Positions 39,593-48,202 of a stretch of DNA of 64,000 nucleotides are shown piece after piece. Below the pieces are notes generated by a model. It was given only the letters and a program-made list of their open reading frames with translations, did not search any database and was not told the DNA's origin. Source of the DNA: Colwellia psychrerythraea (GTDB lineage Bacteria > Pseudomonadota > Gammaproteobacteria > Enterobacterales > Alteromonadaceae); the NCBI RefSeq assembly GCF_000764225.1, contig NZ_JQED01000008.1, positions 48,516 through 112,515 on the forward strand. The letters are read 5' to 3'. The position numbers and the translations under genes were made by a program. Numbering within the stretch: the first letter of the stretch is position 1; each line of letters begins with the position of its first letter.

Positions 39593-40732
39593 ATGAAAGA
39601 ACTTTTAAGAGGTAACCCAGAGTTATTGATTACGGTGATCGGTATTGGCGGTTGTGGATGCAATACTGTAAATATGCTCCACGAAAATAATCTATCGACT
39701 CAAGTTAACCTCGTTGCCGTTAATACTGATCTTGCTGCGTTAAATAGCATTAATGTTGAAAACAAAATTTTGATAGGTGAGAACCTAACGAATGGATATG
39801 GCGCAGGCTCTGATCCCAGTATAGGTTTTCAAGCGGCGCAAGAAAGTGAAGGGCTACTTAGAAGTGCAATAATGGACAGTGACATTGTTATTATTACAGC
39901 CGGTTTTGGTGGCGGCACAGGCACAGGAGCGAGTCCACTAGTCGCTAACATAGCCCGTGAACTTAATATAAACTGTTTAGCTATCGTGACCTTACCCTTT
40001 GAGTCAGAAGGACGAATTAGAATGGATTACGCGCTACAAGGTATTGATGACATTAAAGATCCAATACATGCGTATATTACCCTCTCAAATGATCTATTAC
40101 TTGCAGGCTTAGGTGAAAGCGTTGGTCTGTTTTCTGCTTTTAACCAAAGTAATGAAGTACTTAAAAATTTGTTAATTGCTTTAGTACAAATGTTGAATGA
40201 AACAGGTTATGTCAATGTAGACAAAAATGACTTCTCAACTATTTTATCGTTTGAAGGGGAGTCTATATTAGGGGTAGGCAAAGCTAATTCAGAAGAAGAA
40301 GCTTATAACGCACTCGACCAAGCGCTTAATAATCCATTGGTTTCTATTGCAAACATAGATACTGCCAAAGGGATTATTTTTCAATTATTCTGTAAATCTG
40401 AACCAAAACTATCTACTTACAATGGCTTAATTGATCACATCAGAACAAGGGTGATCAATCAATCAGTTCTTATCGTGCCAGGCGTTACCTTAGACCCAAA
40501 TTTATCATCAGAAATTGAAATTTTGATAATAGGGTCGGGTATATGCAGTGTACCTTCTGAATCGATTAAAGAAGTAATAGTGCTTAAAGACAAGAATAAC
40601 GAAACAGACAAGGCTGTTGAGTCAGACGATCCCGCCTATATCGATGAGGAACTTAGTTTTATCAATCAAGGTGAAACAATGACCGATATACCGGCAATTA
40701 CGCGCAAATTAATGGCAATCAATCGCGATTAA
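39593..40732 (+). CDS. Divergent FtsZ-type (tubulin-superfamily) GTPase paralogue
   Basis: A 379-residue FtsZ-family protein. The nucleotide glycine motif GGCGCN is at 19-24, the tubulin signature FGGGTGTGAS at 105-114, and the T7 catalytic loop NVDKND at 208-213 keeps Asn and both Asp expected for GTP hydrolysis. The C-terminal DIPAITRK (365-372) resembles the FtsZ tail DIPAFLRK that binds division partners. Many otherwise strongly conserved FtsZ positions differ, and it lies outside a mraZ-ftsA-ftsZ cluster, so I read it as a second FtsZ-like protein. A stand-alone EAL gene follows 96 bp downstream. Confidence 0.82.
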   Translation: MKELLRGNPELLITVIGIGGCGCNTVNMLHENNLSTQVNLVAVNTDLAALNSINVENKILIGENLTNGYGAGSDPSIGFQAAQESEGLLRSAIMDSDIVIITAGFGGGTGTGASPLVANIARELNINCLAIVTLPFESEGRIRMDYALQGIDDIKDPIHAYITLSNDLLLAGLGESVGLFSAFNQSNEVLKNLLIALVQMLNETGYVNVDKNDFSTILSFEGESILGVGKANSEEEAYNALDQALNNPLVSIANIDTAKGIIFQLFCKSEPKLSTYNGLIDHIRTRVINQSVLIVPGVTLDPNLSSEIEILIIGSGICSVPSESIKEVIVLKDKNNETDKAVESDDPAYIDEELSFINQGETMTDIPAITRKLMAINRD

Positions 40733-40828
40733 CGAAACAAACCTTTACATGATAATGGTTCTTATTTACAGTCGTTGGTAAATAACTGTTATAGGAATGG
40801 TCGTGAAAGAAATTATCGGCCTTAATGA

Positions 40829-41563
40829 ATGAAAGATAAGACATTACTCAGCCCTGAGTGTTTAATCGAATTGATCGAAAATAGGCGTTTCGGTGTTGAA
40901 TACCAGCCAATAGTAAGTTGTAAAAACCAAGAAATTTTTGCCTACGAGTCTCTGGCCAGATTCTATTCCGCAAGTAATGAACTTATTCGACCCGATCTTG
41001 TTTATGAATCACTTCATACCAGTCCACTAAGTTTGTTCCAAGTTGAATACCAACAAAAAAAATTACAACTATCCTATGCTATTAATGGTCACGATATTTT
41101 TGTCAATTTAGATCAAGACTCGTACTTTTCTAGTGGTGTCATTGACCAAAGCAATCCATTCTTAAAACTATTCAAAGCATTTCAAAAGTCTAATGTCGTC
41201 GTTGAGTTAATTGAAAACTCAGAAATCAATGATGCCATTATGAGCCTGGCCATGATTGATAATTTAGCGAAAAGCAACATTCACACCGCGATTGACGATG
41301 TATGCAATCCCCAGTCTATGATTTCTACGTCGGTAATCCAATTGGTTAACTACATAAAGTTAGACAAGTTTGTTGTCAAAAATAGAAATAATCGAAACTT
41401 CATGCTGCTTGTTAAATCAATTATTGATTATGCTCACAGTGCAGGCAAAAAAGTGATCTTAGAAGGGATTGAAACGTATGAAGATTTACAACTCGCTAAA
41501 CAGCTTAAGTGTGATTTTGTGCAAGGGTTTTACTATCGAGATCAATTTAAGAATGTCACTTAA
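40829..41563 (+). CDS. Stand-alone, divergent EAL-domain protein
   Basis: A 244-residue protein consisting of one EAL domain with no sensor or GGDEF partner. The signature reads ESL (YESLARF). The usual DDFGTG loop is replaced by DDVCNP. Other metal and substrate positions remain (Asn in FVNLD, Glu in VELIENS, Asp-Asp, Lys in KLDKF, Glu in EGIET, Gln in VQGFYY). It may be a weak c-di-GMP phosphodiesterase or a c-di-GMP-binding effector. It follows the FtsZ-like gene and may be cotranscribed with it. Confidence 0.8.
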   Translation: MKDKTLLSPECLIELIENRRFGVEYQPIVSCKNQEIFAYESLARFYSASNELIRPDLVYESLHTSPLSLFQVEYQQKKLQLSYAINGHDIFVNLDQDSYFSSGVIDQSNPFLKLFKAFQKSNVVVELIENSEINDAIMSLAMIDNLAKSNIHTAIDDVCNPQSMISTSVIQLVNYIKLDKFVVKNRNNRNFMLLVKSIIDYAHSAGKKVILEGIETYEDLQLAKQLKCDFVQGFYYRDQFKNVT

Positions 41564-41639
41564 TAACTGTTAATCAATGGGCGAACACAATACACTGTAG
41601 TAGCCCTATTAAATAAAGTACAACCACTGGAAAGTTAAC

Positions 41640-42188
41640 ATGAACTTTACTCTTAAAAACAATTTAAAAAAATCACTTCTCGTCATTTGTAGCTTAGCGA
41701 GTCTTGTTGGCTTCTCAGCGAAAGCAACTGAGTTAAGGGTTGGCGATATAGCACCAAATTTTAAACTACAAGCAACCACAGGTGATTATTACCAGTTAAG
41801 TGATTACAAAGGTAAACAAGCAGTAGTCTTAGCTTGGTATCCAATGGCAAATACTCGTGGTTGCACTATTGAGTGTAAATCGTTGACCGAACAAGGGCAT
41901 CTTATTCGAGAATTTGATGTTAGTTATGTTATGGCTAGCGTTGACCCAATTGACGATAACAGAGACTTTGCGAAGAAGACCGGTGCTGACTTTCCTATGT
42001 TAAGCGATCCTACAAAAGCAACGGCTAAAGCCTATCAGGTGCTAAATATGTTTAGAGTTGCCAGTCGTATCACTTTCTATATTTCTAAAGAAGGTAAAAT
42101 AGTGAAAATTGACGAAGATATTTCACCAAAGACGGCCGCTCAAGATATGGCAAATAACTTAGCGGCGTTAGGAATTGCGAAGAAATAA
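41640..42188 (+). CDS. Exported peroxiredoxin (BCP/AhpC-TSA type)
   Basis: A 182-residue protein with a Sec signal peptide (core about residues 13-25, SAKAT cleavage region). The peroxiredoxin body has the peroxidatic Cys in NTRGCTIEC, with a second Cys five residues on, as in the BCP/PrxQ pattern. The preceding loop reads YPMANTRG rather than YPKADTPG. It is predicted to reduce peroxides in the periplasm. Confidence 0.82.
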   Translation: MNFTLKNNLKKSLLVICSLASLVGFSAKATELRVGDIAPNFKLQATTGDYYQLSDYKGKQAVVLAWYPMANTRGCTIECKSLTEQGHLIREFDVSYVMASVDPIDDNRDFAKKTGADFPMLSDPTKATAKAYQVLNMFRVASRITFYISKEGKIVKIDEDISPKTAAQDMANNLAALGIAKK

Positions 42189-42195
42189 TTGATTG

Positions 42196-42447
42196 ATGGC
42201 AAAACCTAACAAAAAAGGCCCAAGCAAAACAGTTGATATATACTGCAAAGGCTGTAATTTTCTTTTATTTAAGTACCGTAAAGGCGGTAAGGGCGCTTTA
42301 CTTAAGTGTTTCAAAGAACGTATTAGCCAAGACTTTACCGAATCCCCCTGTACTTGCCCAAAATGTAACAAGGTATTCGCCCGAGATTGCTTAATCAGAG
42401 GCACACCAGCCTTTAAAATAATTGGCGGTAAAGTGTGGTGTAAATAA
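42196..42447 (+). CDS. Small zinc-ribbon protein
   Basis: An 83-residue basic protein, read from ATG 42196 rather than the TTG one codon earlier. It has CKGC near residue 17 and CTCPKC near residue 52, with further Cys at 38, 64 and the C-terminus, suggesting a bound zinc. It lies 7 bp after the peroxiredoxin gene and is probably cotranscribed. Family not recognised. Confidence 0.6.
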   Translation: MAKPNKKGPSKTVDIYCKGCNFLLFKYRKGGKGALLKCFKERISQDFTESPCTCPKCNKVFARDCLIRGTPAFKIIGGKVWCK

Positions 42448-42587
42448 CGTGTTATATCACTATTATCTTGGTGATTAAATCAGTATATTTGTACAAAATG
42501 ACACATTTCCAGAACAACTTAAATCAGTTATAAGTTATGCGATAGCTATCATACGCATAACTTATAACTTCTAGTAGGATTGGTTCA

Positions 42588-42803
42588 TTGGATATCGAAC
42601 AAGCAAGAATAAAAGCACTATGTCATCACATGACCACGATCAGTATCGATAACAAACCTTTTGTGCCTTTAATTAAAGTGAAACGAAGTGAAGCATTACT
42701 TGCTGGGCATATTCGAGTGATGTTATCTAAAAGGCGCTCTAATCGTATTCATTATTTTTTGCAGACATATTCTAACAAAATCACATTGATCAATGCCGAT
42801 TAG
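42588..42803 (+). CDS. Possible small protein with TTG start
   Basis: A 71-residue frame starting at TTG, preceded at a suitable distance by AGGA. It is basic and soluble, with no known motif. There is no homology evidence from the sequence alone, so it may not be translated. Confidence 0.35.
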   Translation: MDIEQARIKALCHHMTTISIDNKPFVPLIKVKRSEALLAGHIRVMLSKRRSNRIHYFLQTYSNKITLINAD

Positions 42804-42989
42804 CACTTTAAAACTTATCAATTTTTCAACTAACAAAATGATAAATAAGCGCTAGTGTTTTATAAAACGCTTACTTTTACTCATTTCTTGAACAACATGA
42901 AGATTATTATGTTCTTAATAGCATTATTCCAATGTGCACTTTAGTTGTTGTCAGGAATAATATTATTCATATAAATAACAATGACATAG

Positions 42990-43007
42990 CAGGTAACGCG
43001 TTACCTG
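42990..43007. promoter_or_regulatory. 18-bp perfect palindrome
   Basis: CAGGTAACGCGTTACCTG is self-complementary over its full length. It may be a binding site for a dimeric regulator, or part of a dispersed repeat (a related stretch occurs near 46840). Confidence 0.45.
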
Positions 43008-43120
43008 TGGTGATTGTTTTATATTTTGCTGAAAGGCAAGAATAGTAAAATAACAAGTTTCTTTAATAAAATTAAAGAGCAAAGGCATTTATTTTAAAAT
43101 AATTGTTACAGGGAGGTAGC

Positions 43121-43195
43121 TTGACACTACATGATTATATTGCAGAGCCGAAAATGCGCTTACAGTATGCTAGAGGTGAAGAGTTTTTTGAATAA
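43121..43195 (+). CDS. Possible 24-residue small protein
   Basis: A TTG start is preceded by GGGAGGT. The frame encodes a short acidic/aromatic peptide (MTLHDYIAEPKMRLQYARG...). The ribosome site is unusually good, but length and lack of homology keep this tentative. It could also be a gene remnant. Confidence 0.25.
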   Translation: MTLHDYIAEPKMRLQYARGEEFFE

Positions 43196-43302
43196 AGTAA
43201 CGTGCAATAAAGCGCTACTAATTAACAATATGTCTTGAGTAGGGAGTGAGAAAACTTGATAAAAGATTGCTAGCAGTAATGTCTAACAGCCAGATACAAA
43301 AA

Positions 43303-43341
43303 AGCCACTTGGAAAGTCTTGAGAACTCTCACAAAGTGGCT
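43303..43341 (-). terminator. Terminator for the tRNA-Pro transcript
   Basis: Arms AGCCACTT (43303-43310) and AAGTGGCT (43334-43341). On the minus strand the stem is followed by a T run. Confidence 0.75.
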
Positions 43342-43357
43342 CTTTTATTAACTAATA

Positions 43358-43434
43358 TGGTCGGAGTAGCAAGATTCGAACTTGCGACCTCACGTCCCCC
43401 AGACGCACGCGCTACCAAGCTGCGCTATACCCCG
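43358..43434 (-). tRNA. tRNA-Pro (anticodon GGG)
   Basis: A 77-base tRNA on the minus strand with CCA encoded. Acceptor arms CGGGGTA and TACTCCG pair with one G-U. The D-arm reads GCGCAGCTTGGTAGCGC, the anticodon loop is CTGGGGG giving anticodon GGG, and the T-arm is CAAGTTCGAATCTTG. The pattern matches bacterial tRNA-Pro. Confidence 0.93.
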
Positions 43435-43564
43435 ACAATGTAAACTTTAGGGCTTAACAAGTTTACCGCTTGTATATTAATGATTTATTAACGTAATGCA
43501 ACGAGAATTAAAAGAATAGTTAGCCTAGATGAACTAAATGGCTAACTATTACTCGATCTAAGCT

Positions 43565-45349
43565 TTATTGAGAAGATTTTAGCTTATCAGCTTGGCTAAA
43601 CAGCTTAATAAAGTGCACACCATCAATCATTAATGGGAAGTCTTCATTCACAGTTATAGGCGAAGAAAACTGCCGAGAGTAACTTTGAAAGTTACCGTTT
43701 TGATCGACAAAAACAGATTTATCTTTATCAAAAATAATAATTCCTTTATCAGTGGTATTGGCAATGACTCTATCTTTGTTTAATGTAGATAAATCACTGC
43801 CATTATTATTTCCGCTAACATTACATGCTAACCATTGCTTCATCAATGTCGGCTGTAAGTCCATATTACTGGTATTAAAGCTAAGATCTGTATGAGTTGT
43901 TTTACCTGTTTGTGGGTATATAAATAAGGCCGGCTTAGTATTTAAACGCGTTTCATCGTTTAGATTGCCAATCGAGCTGATCCAAATAATATCCTTTTTA
44001 ACTTTTTGTTTCTGCGCTAACAGTAAGGCATCAATAAATAATTCAAATTGATATTGATTATTGTTTTTAGCAGCTTTATTGGCATCAGTAGCAAGGCTAT
44101 TTTTAAAATAGATAATGTGCAAACCAGGGGCTTTATTATTTAATTTATCGGCAAACAACAAACTAGAGACATTTTCTAATTTCGTTATATCACTGAATAA
44201 CGCTTCAAACCAACGTGGTTCGATAACGGTATCATTTGCAGTTACAGTTCCTTCTTCTGCAGTATCTTGTAGGGAAGAAGGTGAAAAATCATCAGAGATT
44301 ACCGTTAAACTTGTGGATAATGCCTGTTGTTCGATACGTTGAAACAAAAGGGGCTTAATACCTTGCTTTAAAATATCGTCTTGGTAAATACTTGGTAAAG
44401 AATAAAGTAGGTTAAACCAAGCATCATCGTTCAACCCTGTATCTATATTATTTGTTAAGTGCAAAGAGGTAGCACTGGCACGATTAATAAATTGATTCAG
44501 CTGAGGAATTGAGACTTGTTGCTCGGTTAAAATCAAGAAAGTCGAGTTGGTTGGTGCTTTGTTCTCATTTTCACTCAGGCAAAGACCAGGTTCTATAGTC
44601 GGGTAAGTTGGAATAGCATGACTAAAGGATAACGGGCTATTTTTACGCTCTATATAATCTTCAATGTTAAATAAGCCATATTTGGTTAACAGTGTTTTTG
44701 CTGTTGCAGGATATGACAAGGGGAGAACAGTGTCTTGACGTAAAATATCATAATTTAAATTTGCATCTGCCCATATATGGCTTACATGACTAAAGAAGAA
44801 TGATAAAACTAAGCCAAAAATTACAAAACGGGCAAAAATTGTTTTTTGTAATTGCTTTAAATGTTTCCATGCGTAATTACTTACAACAAATTCAAAGCCC
44901 AAAATAACGATAGCCAGAGCACCGATAAAGGTATACAACAAATTGTTTTCTTTGGCTATTTCTTGTATTAAGCTGATGATTTGTGCACTAGAAGAAGCAT
45001 TTAAATGATAGCCCAAACGACTATAAATAAAGCCATCTAAAACTAACAGTAATAAACCAATGGTAAAGATGATAGAGCCACTGGTTCTAATAAACTTTGT
45101 GTGCGGCAGAATTAGTGTTAATGGAAATAACACTAAAACGAAACTCATAAAGGTTAGAAATGCAATATGACTCACCCAAGTTGTTACTAAGTAAACTTGA
45201 CCAAAGAGTGTCGTTGGTGCAGCTTCGCTAAATAAATAGTAAGAGGAGAGTGCAATTGCTGCTAAAATATTGAAAAATGTGAACCAATGGCTCCAACTGA
45301 TCAAATGTAATAGTTTTTTACTGTAGCTTTTTGTATCAAATGAAACCAT
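43565..45349 (-). CDS. yejM: YejM/PbgA-like inner-membrane protein (DUF3413, sulfatase-like domain)
   Basis: A 594-residue protein. The N-terminal ~190 residues hold five membrane helices (DUF3413; ISWSHWFTFFNIL start). The periplasmic C-terminal part is sulfatase-like without a recognisable catalytic Cys/Ser formylglycine motif. In E. coli, YejM (PbgA, LapC) regulates LPS synthesis through LapB/FtsH. It lies downstream of the YejL gene with yejK divergent, the conserved arrangement. The C-terminal half looks diverged. Confidence 0.85.
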   Translation of the reverse strand: MVSFDTKSYSKKLLHLISWSHWFTFFNILAAIALSSYYLFSEAAPTTLFGQVYLVTTWVSHIAFLTFMSFVLVLFPLTLILPHTKFIRTSGSIIFTIGLLLLVLDGFIYSRLGYHLNASSSAQIISLIQEIAKENNLLYTFIGALAIVILGFEFVVSNYAWKHLKQLQKTIFARFVIFGLVLSFFFSHVSHIWADANLNYDILRQDTVLPLSYPATAKTLLTKYGLFNIEDYIERKNSPLSFSHAIPTYPTIEPGLCLSENENKAPTNSTFLILTEQQVSIPQLNQFINRASATSLHLTNNIDTGLNDDAWFNLLYSLPSIYQDDILKQGIKPLLFQRIEQQALSTSLTVISDDFSPSSLQDTAEEGTVTANDTVIEPRWFEALFSDITKLENVSSLLFADKLNNKAPGLHIIYFKNSLATDANKAAKNNNQYQFELFIDALLLAQKQKVKKDIIWISSIGNLNDETRLNTKPALFIYPQTGKTTHTDLSFNTSNMDLQPTLMKQWLACNVSGNNNGSDLSTLNKDRVIANTTDKGIIIFDKDKSVFVDQNGNFQSYSRQFSSPITVNEDFPLMIDGVHFIKLFSQADKLKSSQ

Positions 45350-45392
45350 TGATAATAATTCTTCTCGTTGCAGGTAAAATTAAAAAAAGGGG

Positions 45393-45656
45393 TTAAACTG
45401 ATTGTTTTAATGCTTTGGTAAAGTTGTCTGCAACTGCAACACGTTTGCTTTCAGGTACTTGCTCAATAATGTTAGTGACTGCATTACCTAAACACATTAG
45501 GGCTAAATCAGGTGTTGCTTTCTCTTTTACAAGCACGTCTAACAAATCTTGGATAATTTTTTCTACACGTTCGTTCGAATATTTAGATACAATAGGCATA
45601 ATAATAGTTTTCGTTAATGATAAATTTAATTTCTCTAGTTTATCAAATGCCTGCAC
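45393..45656 (-). CDS. yejL: YejL family protein (DUF1414)
   Basis: An 87-residue helical protein matching YejL ([26 protein letters not shown], then [12 protein letters not shown]). The family function is unknown. It lies 43 bp upstream of yejM and divergent from yejK, as in E. coli. Confidence 0.88.
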   Translation of the reverse strand: MQAFDKLEKLNLSLTKTIIMPIVSKYSNERVEKIIQDLLDVLVKEKATPDLALMCLGNAVTNIIEQVPESKRVAVADNFTKALKQSV

Positions 45657-45747
45657 ACTTTAATATATATCTAATATAAAAATAACAGTCATTACCCTAT
45701 ATAACACTAACTTTAATTAACATCAGTCACTGAACATAAAGAATCAT

Positions 45748-46803
45748 ATGAGCTTAATAATTAATAATATTGCACTACATTTTTTGTCTAAAAAGGAAGA
45801 ATCAGGCGAAGTTGTTTTACGCCTAGGTCCTGAAAATGCTGAATTCGAACAAGAAAATGCAAAGGTAATCAACTTTGTTGATGGTTTGCATGCCATATAT
45901 AATGCAAAGGGCAGTAAGGCGTATGGCAGTTTTTCCTCTATGCCAAGTGAAGGTGATTCAGCCCGTTTTGTTGATTTAATGGAAAGCTACTTAACAGAAC
46001 AACAAAACTTTTATGATTTTAGTGTGCAAGCTGGCAATGTATTGAAAAATGAAATCGAAAAATACGACATAGAAGAGACAGGCTATTTTGTTATATGTCA
46101 TTATGAATACATGGGCGGTCGTTATCTCTTCGTTGCGGTGATCCCAGTTTCTGAACATTACAGCGTAGATGGAGAATTAAATATTTCAGCAGCGCAGCAT
46201 TTAGACACAAATAAGTTACAGCTAGCTGCACGCATTGATTTATTTGATTATAAAGAGAATAACCAAGGTAATCGGTATATATCTTTTGTTAAAGGCAGAG
46301 CTGGTCGTAAAGTGTCTGACTTCTTTTTAGACTTTTTAGGTTGTGAAGAAGGTTTAAATGCAAAAGAGCAAACACAAACGTTGGTACAAGCGGTTGAAGA
46401 CTACGTTGCGGTTAATCAATTAGATCCAGCAGAAAAGCAAAAAACACGTAAAGATTTACTCAGCTACTGTAAAGATCAAAAAGCGAGCTCTCAAGATGTA
46501 TCGCTACAAGAAGTAGGCAAGGTCATTGAAAGTGCAGGATCTGAACAAGATTTTTATGAATTTTGCCAAACGCAATCTTATCCTATTGAAGAATCGTTTC
46601 CGCACGAACAAGCCGTGGTGAACAAAATTACTAAATATTCAGGCTACGGAAACGGTATAAGTTTAAGTTTTGAGCGTAGTCACTTTGGTGAAGATGTCGT
46701 TTATAATCCTCATAATGACTCGTTAGTTATCTATAAAGTACCGCCAAATTTAAAAGAGCAGCTTATGGCGCTTCTTGAAAGTGACCAAAGCCAAGAAGAG
46801 TAA
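45748..46803 (+). CDS. yejK: Nucleoid-associated protein YejK/NdpA
   Basis: A 351-residue protein of the NdpA/37K nucleoid-associated family. It begins MSLIINNIALHFLSKKEE and has the VKGRAGRKVSDFFLDFLGC segment. E. coli YejK binds DNA and interacts with topoisomerases. It is divergent from yejL across a 91-bp spacer that probably holds both promoters. Confidence 0.92.
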   Translation: MSLIINNIALHFLSKKEESGEVVLRLGPENAEFEQENAKVINFVDGLHAIYNAKGSKAYGSFSSMPSEGDSARFVDLMESYLTEQQNFYDFSVQAGNVLKNEIEKYDIEETGYFVICHYEYMGGRYLFVAVIPVSEHYSVDGELNISAAQHLDTNKLQLAARIDLFDYKENNQGNRYISFVKGRAGRKVSDFFLDFLGCEEGLNAKEQTQTLVQAVEDYVAVNQLDPAEKQKTRKDLLSYCKDQKASSQDVSLQEVGKVIESAGSEQDFYEFCQTQSYPIEESFPHEQAVVNKITKYSGYGNGISLSFERSHFGEDVVYNPHNDSLVIYKVPPNLKEQLMALLESDQSQEE

Positions 46804-46819
46804 AAATACAACAACAATT

Positions 46820-46856
46820 AAAGTAACTCGTTACCAGGAAGGTATCGCGTTACTTT
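46820..46856 (+). terminator. Hairpin downstream of yejK
   Basis: Outer arms AAAGTAAC and GTTACTTT surround a second imperfect pairing (GTTACC / GGTATC). The T run is short; it may be a terminator or a dispersed repeat hairpin. Confidence 0.5.
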
Positions 46857-46995
46857 ATGGTGGTGAATTGGTTTTTGTACGAATAAGTATATATAACAAG
46901 TACTTGAGTGTTACCTCTTGACAGGTGGATGAAAAATCAACCAATACTTATAAATATATGAATAGTACCTTAATGGTACGCATAAAAGTGGAAAT

Positions 46996-48057
46996 ATGAA
47001 CATGACAAATGAAAGTAATACCTCAATTAACACCTTAACTATCGCTCGTCCTGATGATTGGCATGTGCATTTACGCGACGGTGCGGTACTAAAAAATACC
47101 GTTGCAGATATTAGTCGTTATTTTGGTAGAGCTATTGTAATGCCAAACTTAGTACCGCCGGTAACTGATGCTGCGTTAGCAGAAAGTTATTATCATAGAA
47201 TCATGGCAGCTGCACCAAGTGCCCATTTTAAGCCTTTAATGGTGTTATATTTAACAGATAATACCAGCGCACAAGATATTATCGAAGCAAAAGAGTCTGG
47301 CCTCGTTTATGCGGCGAAATTGTATCCCGCCGGTGCAACAACAAACTCTTCTTCAGGGGTAACAGATGTCGCTAATTTAACTGACGTATTTGCAGCAATG
47401 CAATCTGTTGGTATGCCGTTATTGGTTCACGGTGAAGTAACTGCCGATGAGATTGATATTTTTGATAGAGAACAAGTATTTATTGATACCATTTTACAGC
47501 CTTTAGTTGCTAACTACCCAAATCTTAAGGTTGTGTTAGAACATATCACGACTAAGAATGCGGTAGAATTTGTCAAATCAGCTGGCGACAACGTTGCTGC
47601 TACCATTACCGTGCACCATTTATTGTATAATCGTAATCACATGTTAGTTGGCGGTATTCGTCCACATTACTTCTGTTTACCTATTTTAAAACGCAACATT
47701 CATCAACAAGCATTAATAGAAGCCGCAACAAGCGGTGATAAAAAATTCTTCTTAGGTACTGATTCTGCGCCACACGCACAGCATGCCAAAGAGTCCGCTT
47801 GTGGTTGTGCAGGAGTATATTCTGCCCACGCAGCGATTGAGTTATATGCTGAAGTTTTCGAACAAGAGAATGCGTTGGACAAATTAGAAGCATTTGCCAG
47901 TCTAAATGGTGCAAACTTCTATCAATTACCCGTAAGCACAGATAAAATCACCCTAGTTAAAAAAGCTTGGCAAGTACCAGCAACGATGAGCTTTGGCGAT
48001 GATGTCGTTGTACCTGTTCGCGCTGAAGAAGAAATTCAGTGGCAAGTAGAAAGTTAA
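46996..48057 (+). CDS. pyrC: Dihydroorotase, PyrC type
   Basis: A 353-residue amidohydrolase cyclising carbamoyl aspartate to dihydroorotate in pyrimidine synthesis. The metal motif HVHLRDG is near residue 20. The carboxylated lysine is in [19 protein letters not shown] and LGTDSAPH supply the remaining ligands. This is the class II single-function form found in E. coli. It is monocistronic, with a hairpin downstream. Confidence 0.96.
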   Translation: MNMTNESNTSINTLTIARPDDWHVHLRDGAVLKNTVADISRYFGRAIVMPNLVPPVTDAALAESYYHRIMAAAPSAHFKPLMVLYLTDNTSAQDIIEAKESGLVYAAKLYPAGATTNSSSGVTDVANLTDVFAAMQSVGMPLLVHGEVTADEIDIFDREQVFIDTILQPLVANYPNLKVVLEHITTKNAVEFVKSAGDNVAATITVHHLLYNRNHMLVGGIRPHYFCLPILKRNIHQQALIEAATSGDKKFFLGTDSAPHAQHAKESACGCAGVYSAHAAIELYAEVFEQENALDKLEAFASLNGANFYQLPVSTDKITLVKKAWQVPATMSFGDDVVVPVRAEEEIQWQVES

Positions 48058-48064
48058 ATATTGC

Positions 48065-48102
48065 TATACCCAAGCACCTTTACGTTAAGTGGCTTGGGTA
48101 TA
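48065..48102. terminator. Hairpin downstream of pyrC
   Basis: TATACCCAAG and CTTGGGTATA form a 10-bp stem that extends inwards with a mismatch. No strong T run, so it may be a REP-like palindrome acting as a terminator. Confidence 0.55.
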
Positions 48103-48202
48103 AAGCTTATTTTTACACTTTGGTGTAAGCAAAAAAAAAATAAGTTTAGCCTGTAAAAAGAATAAAGAATAAAGTAAACCTAAGTTTAATATAAGGAAAA
48201 AA

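Larger units (their letters stand above)
42804..43357. other. Mostly noncoding region left of the tRNA-Pro gene
   Basis: About 550 bp. It contains an 18-bp perfect palindrome (42990-43007), a very short frame with a strong ribosome site (43121-43195), and the tRNA's terminator hairpin. No integrase, transposase or recognisable gene remnant. Confidence 0.45.

Noticed and set aside
43358..43434. tRNA-Pro as attachment site of an integrated island
   Set aside because: No integrase gene and no duplicated tRNA 3' end were seen in the window.
43246..43443. Protein-coding frame across the tRNA
   Set aside because: The frame is antisense to a complete tRNA-Pro and its terminator.
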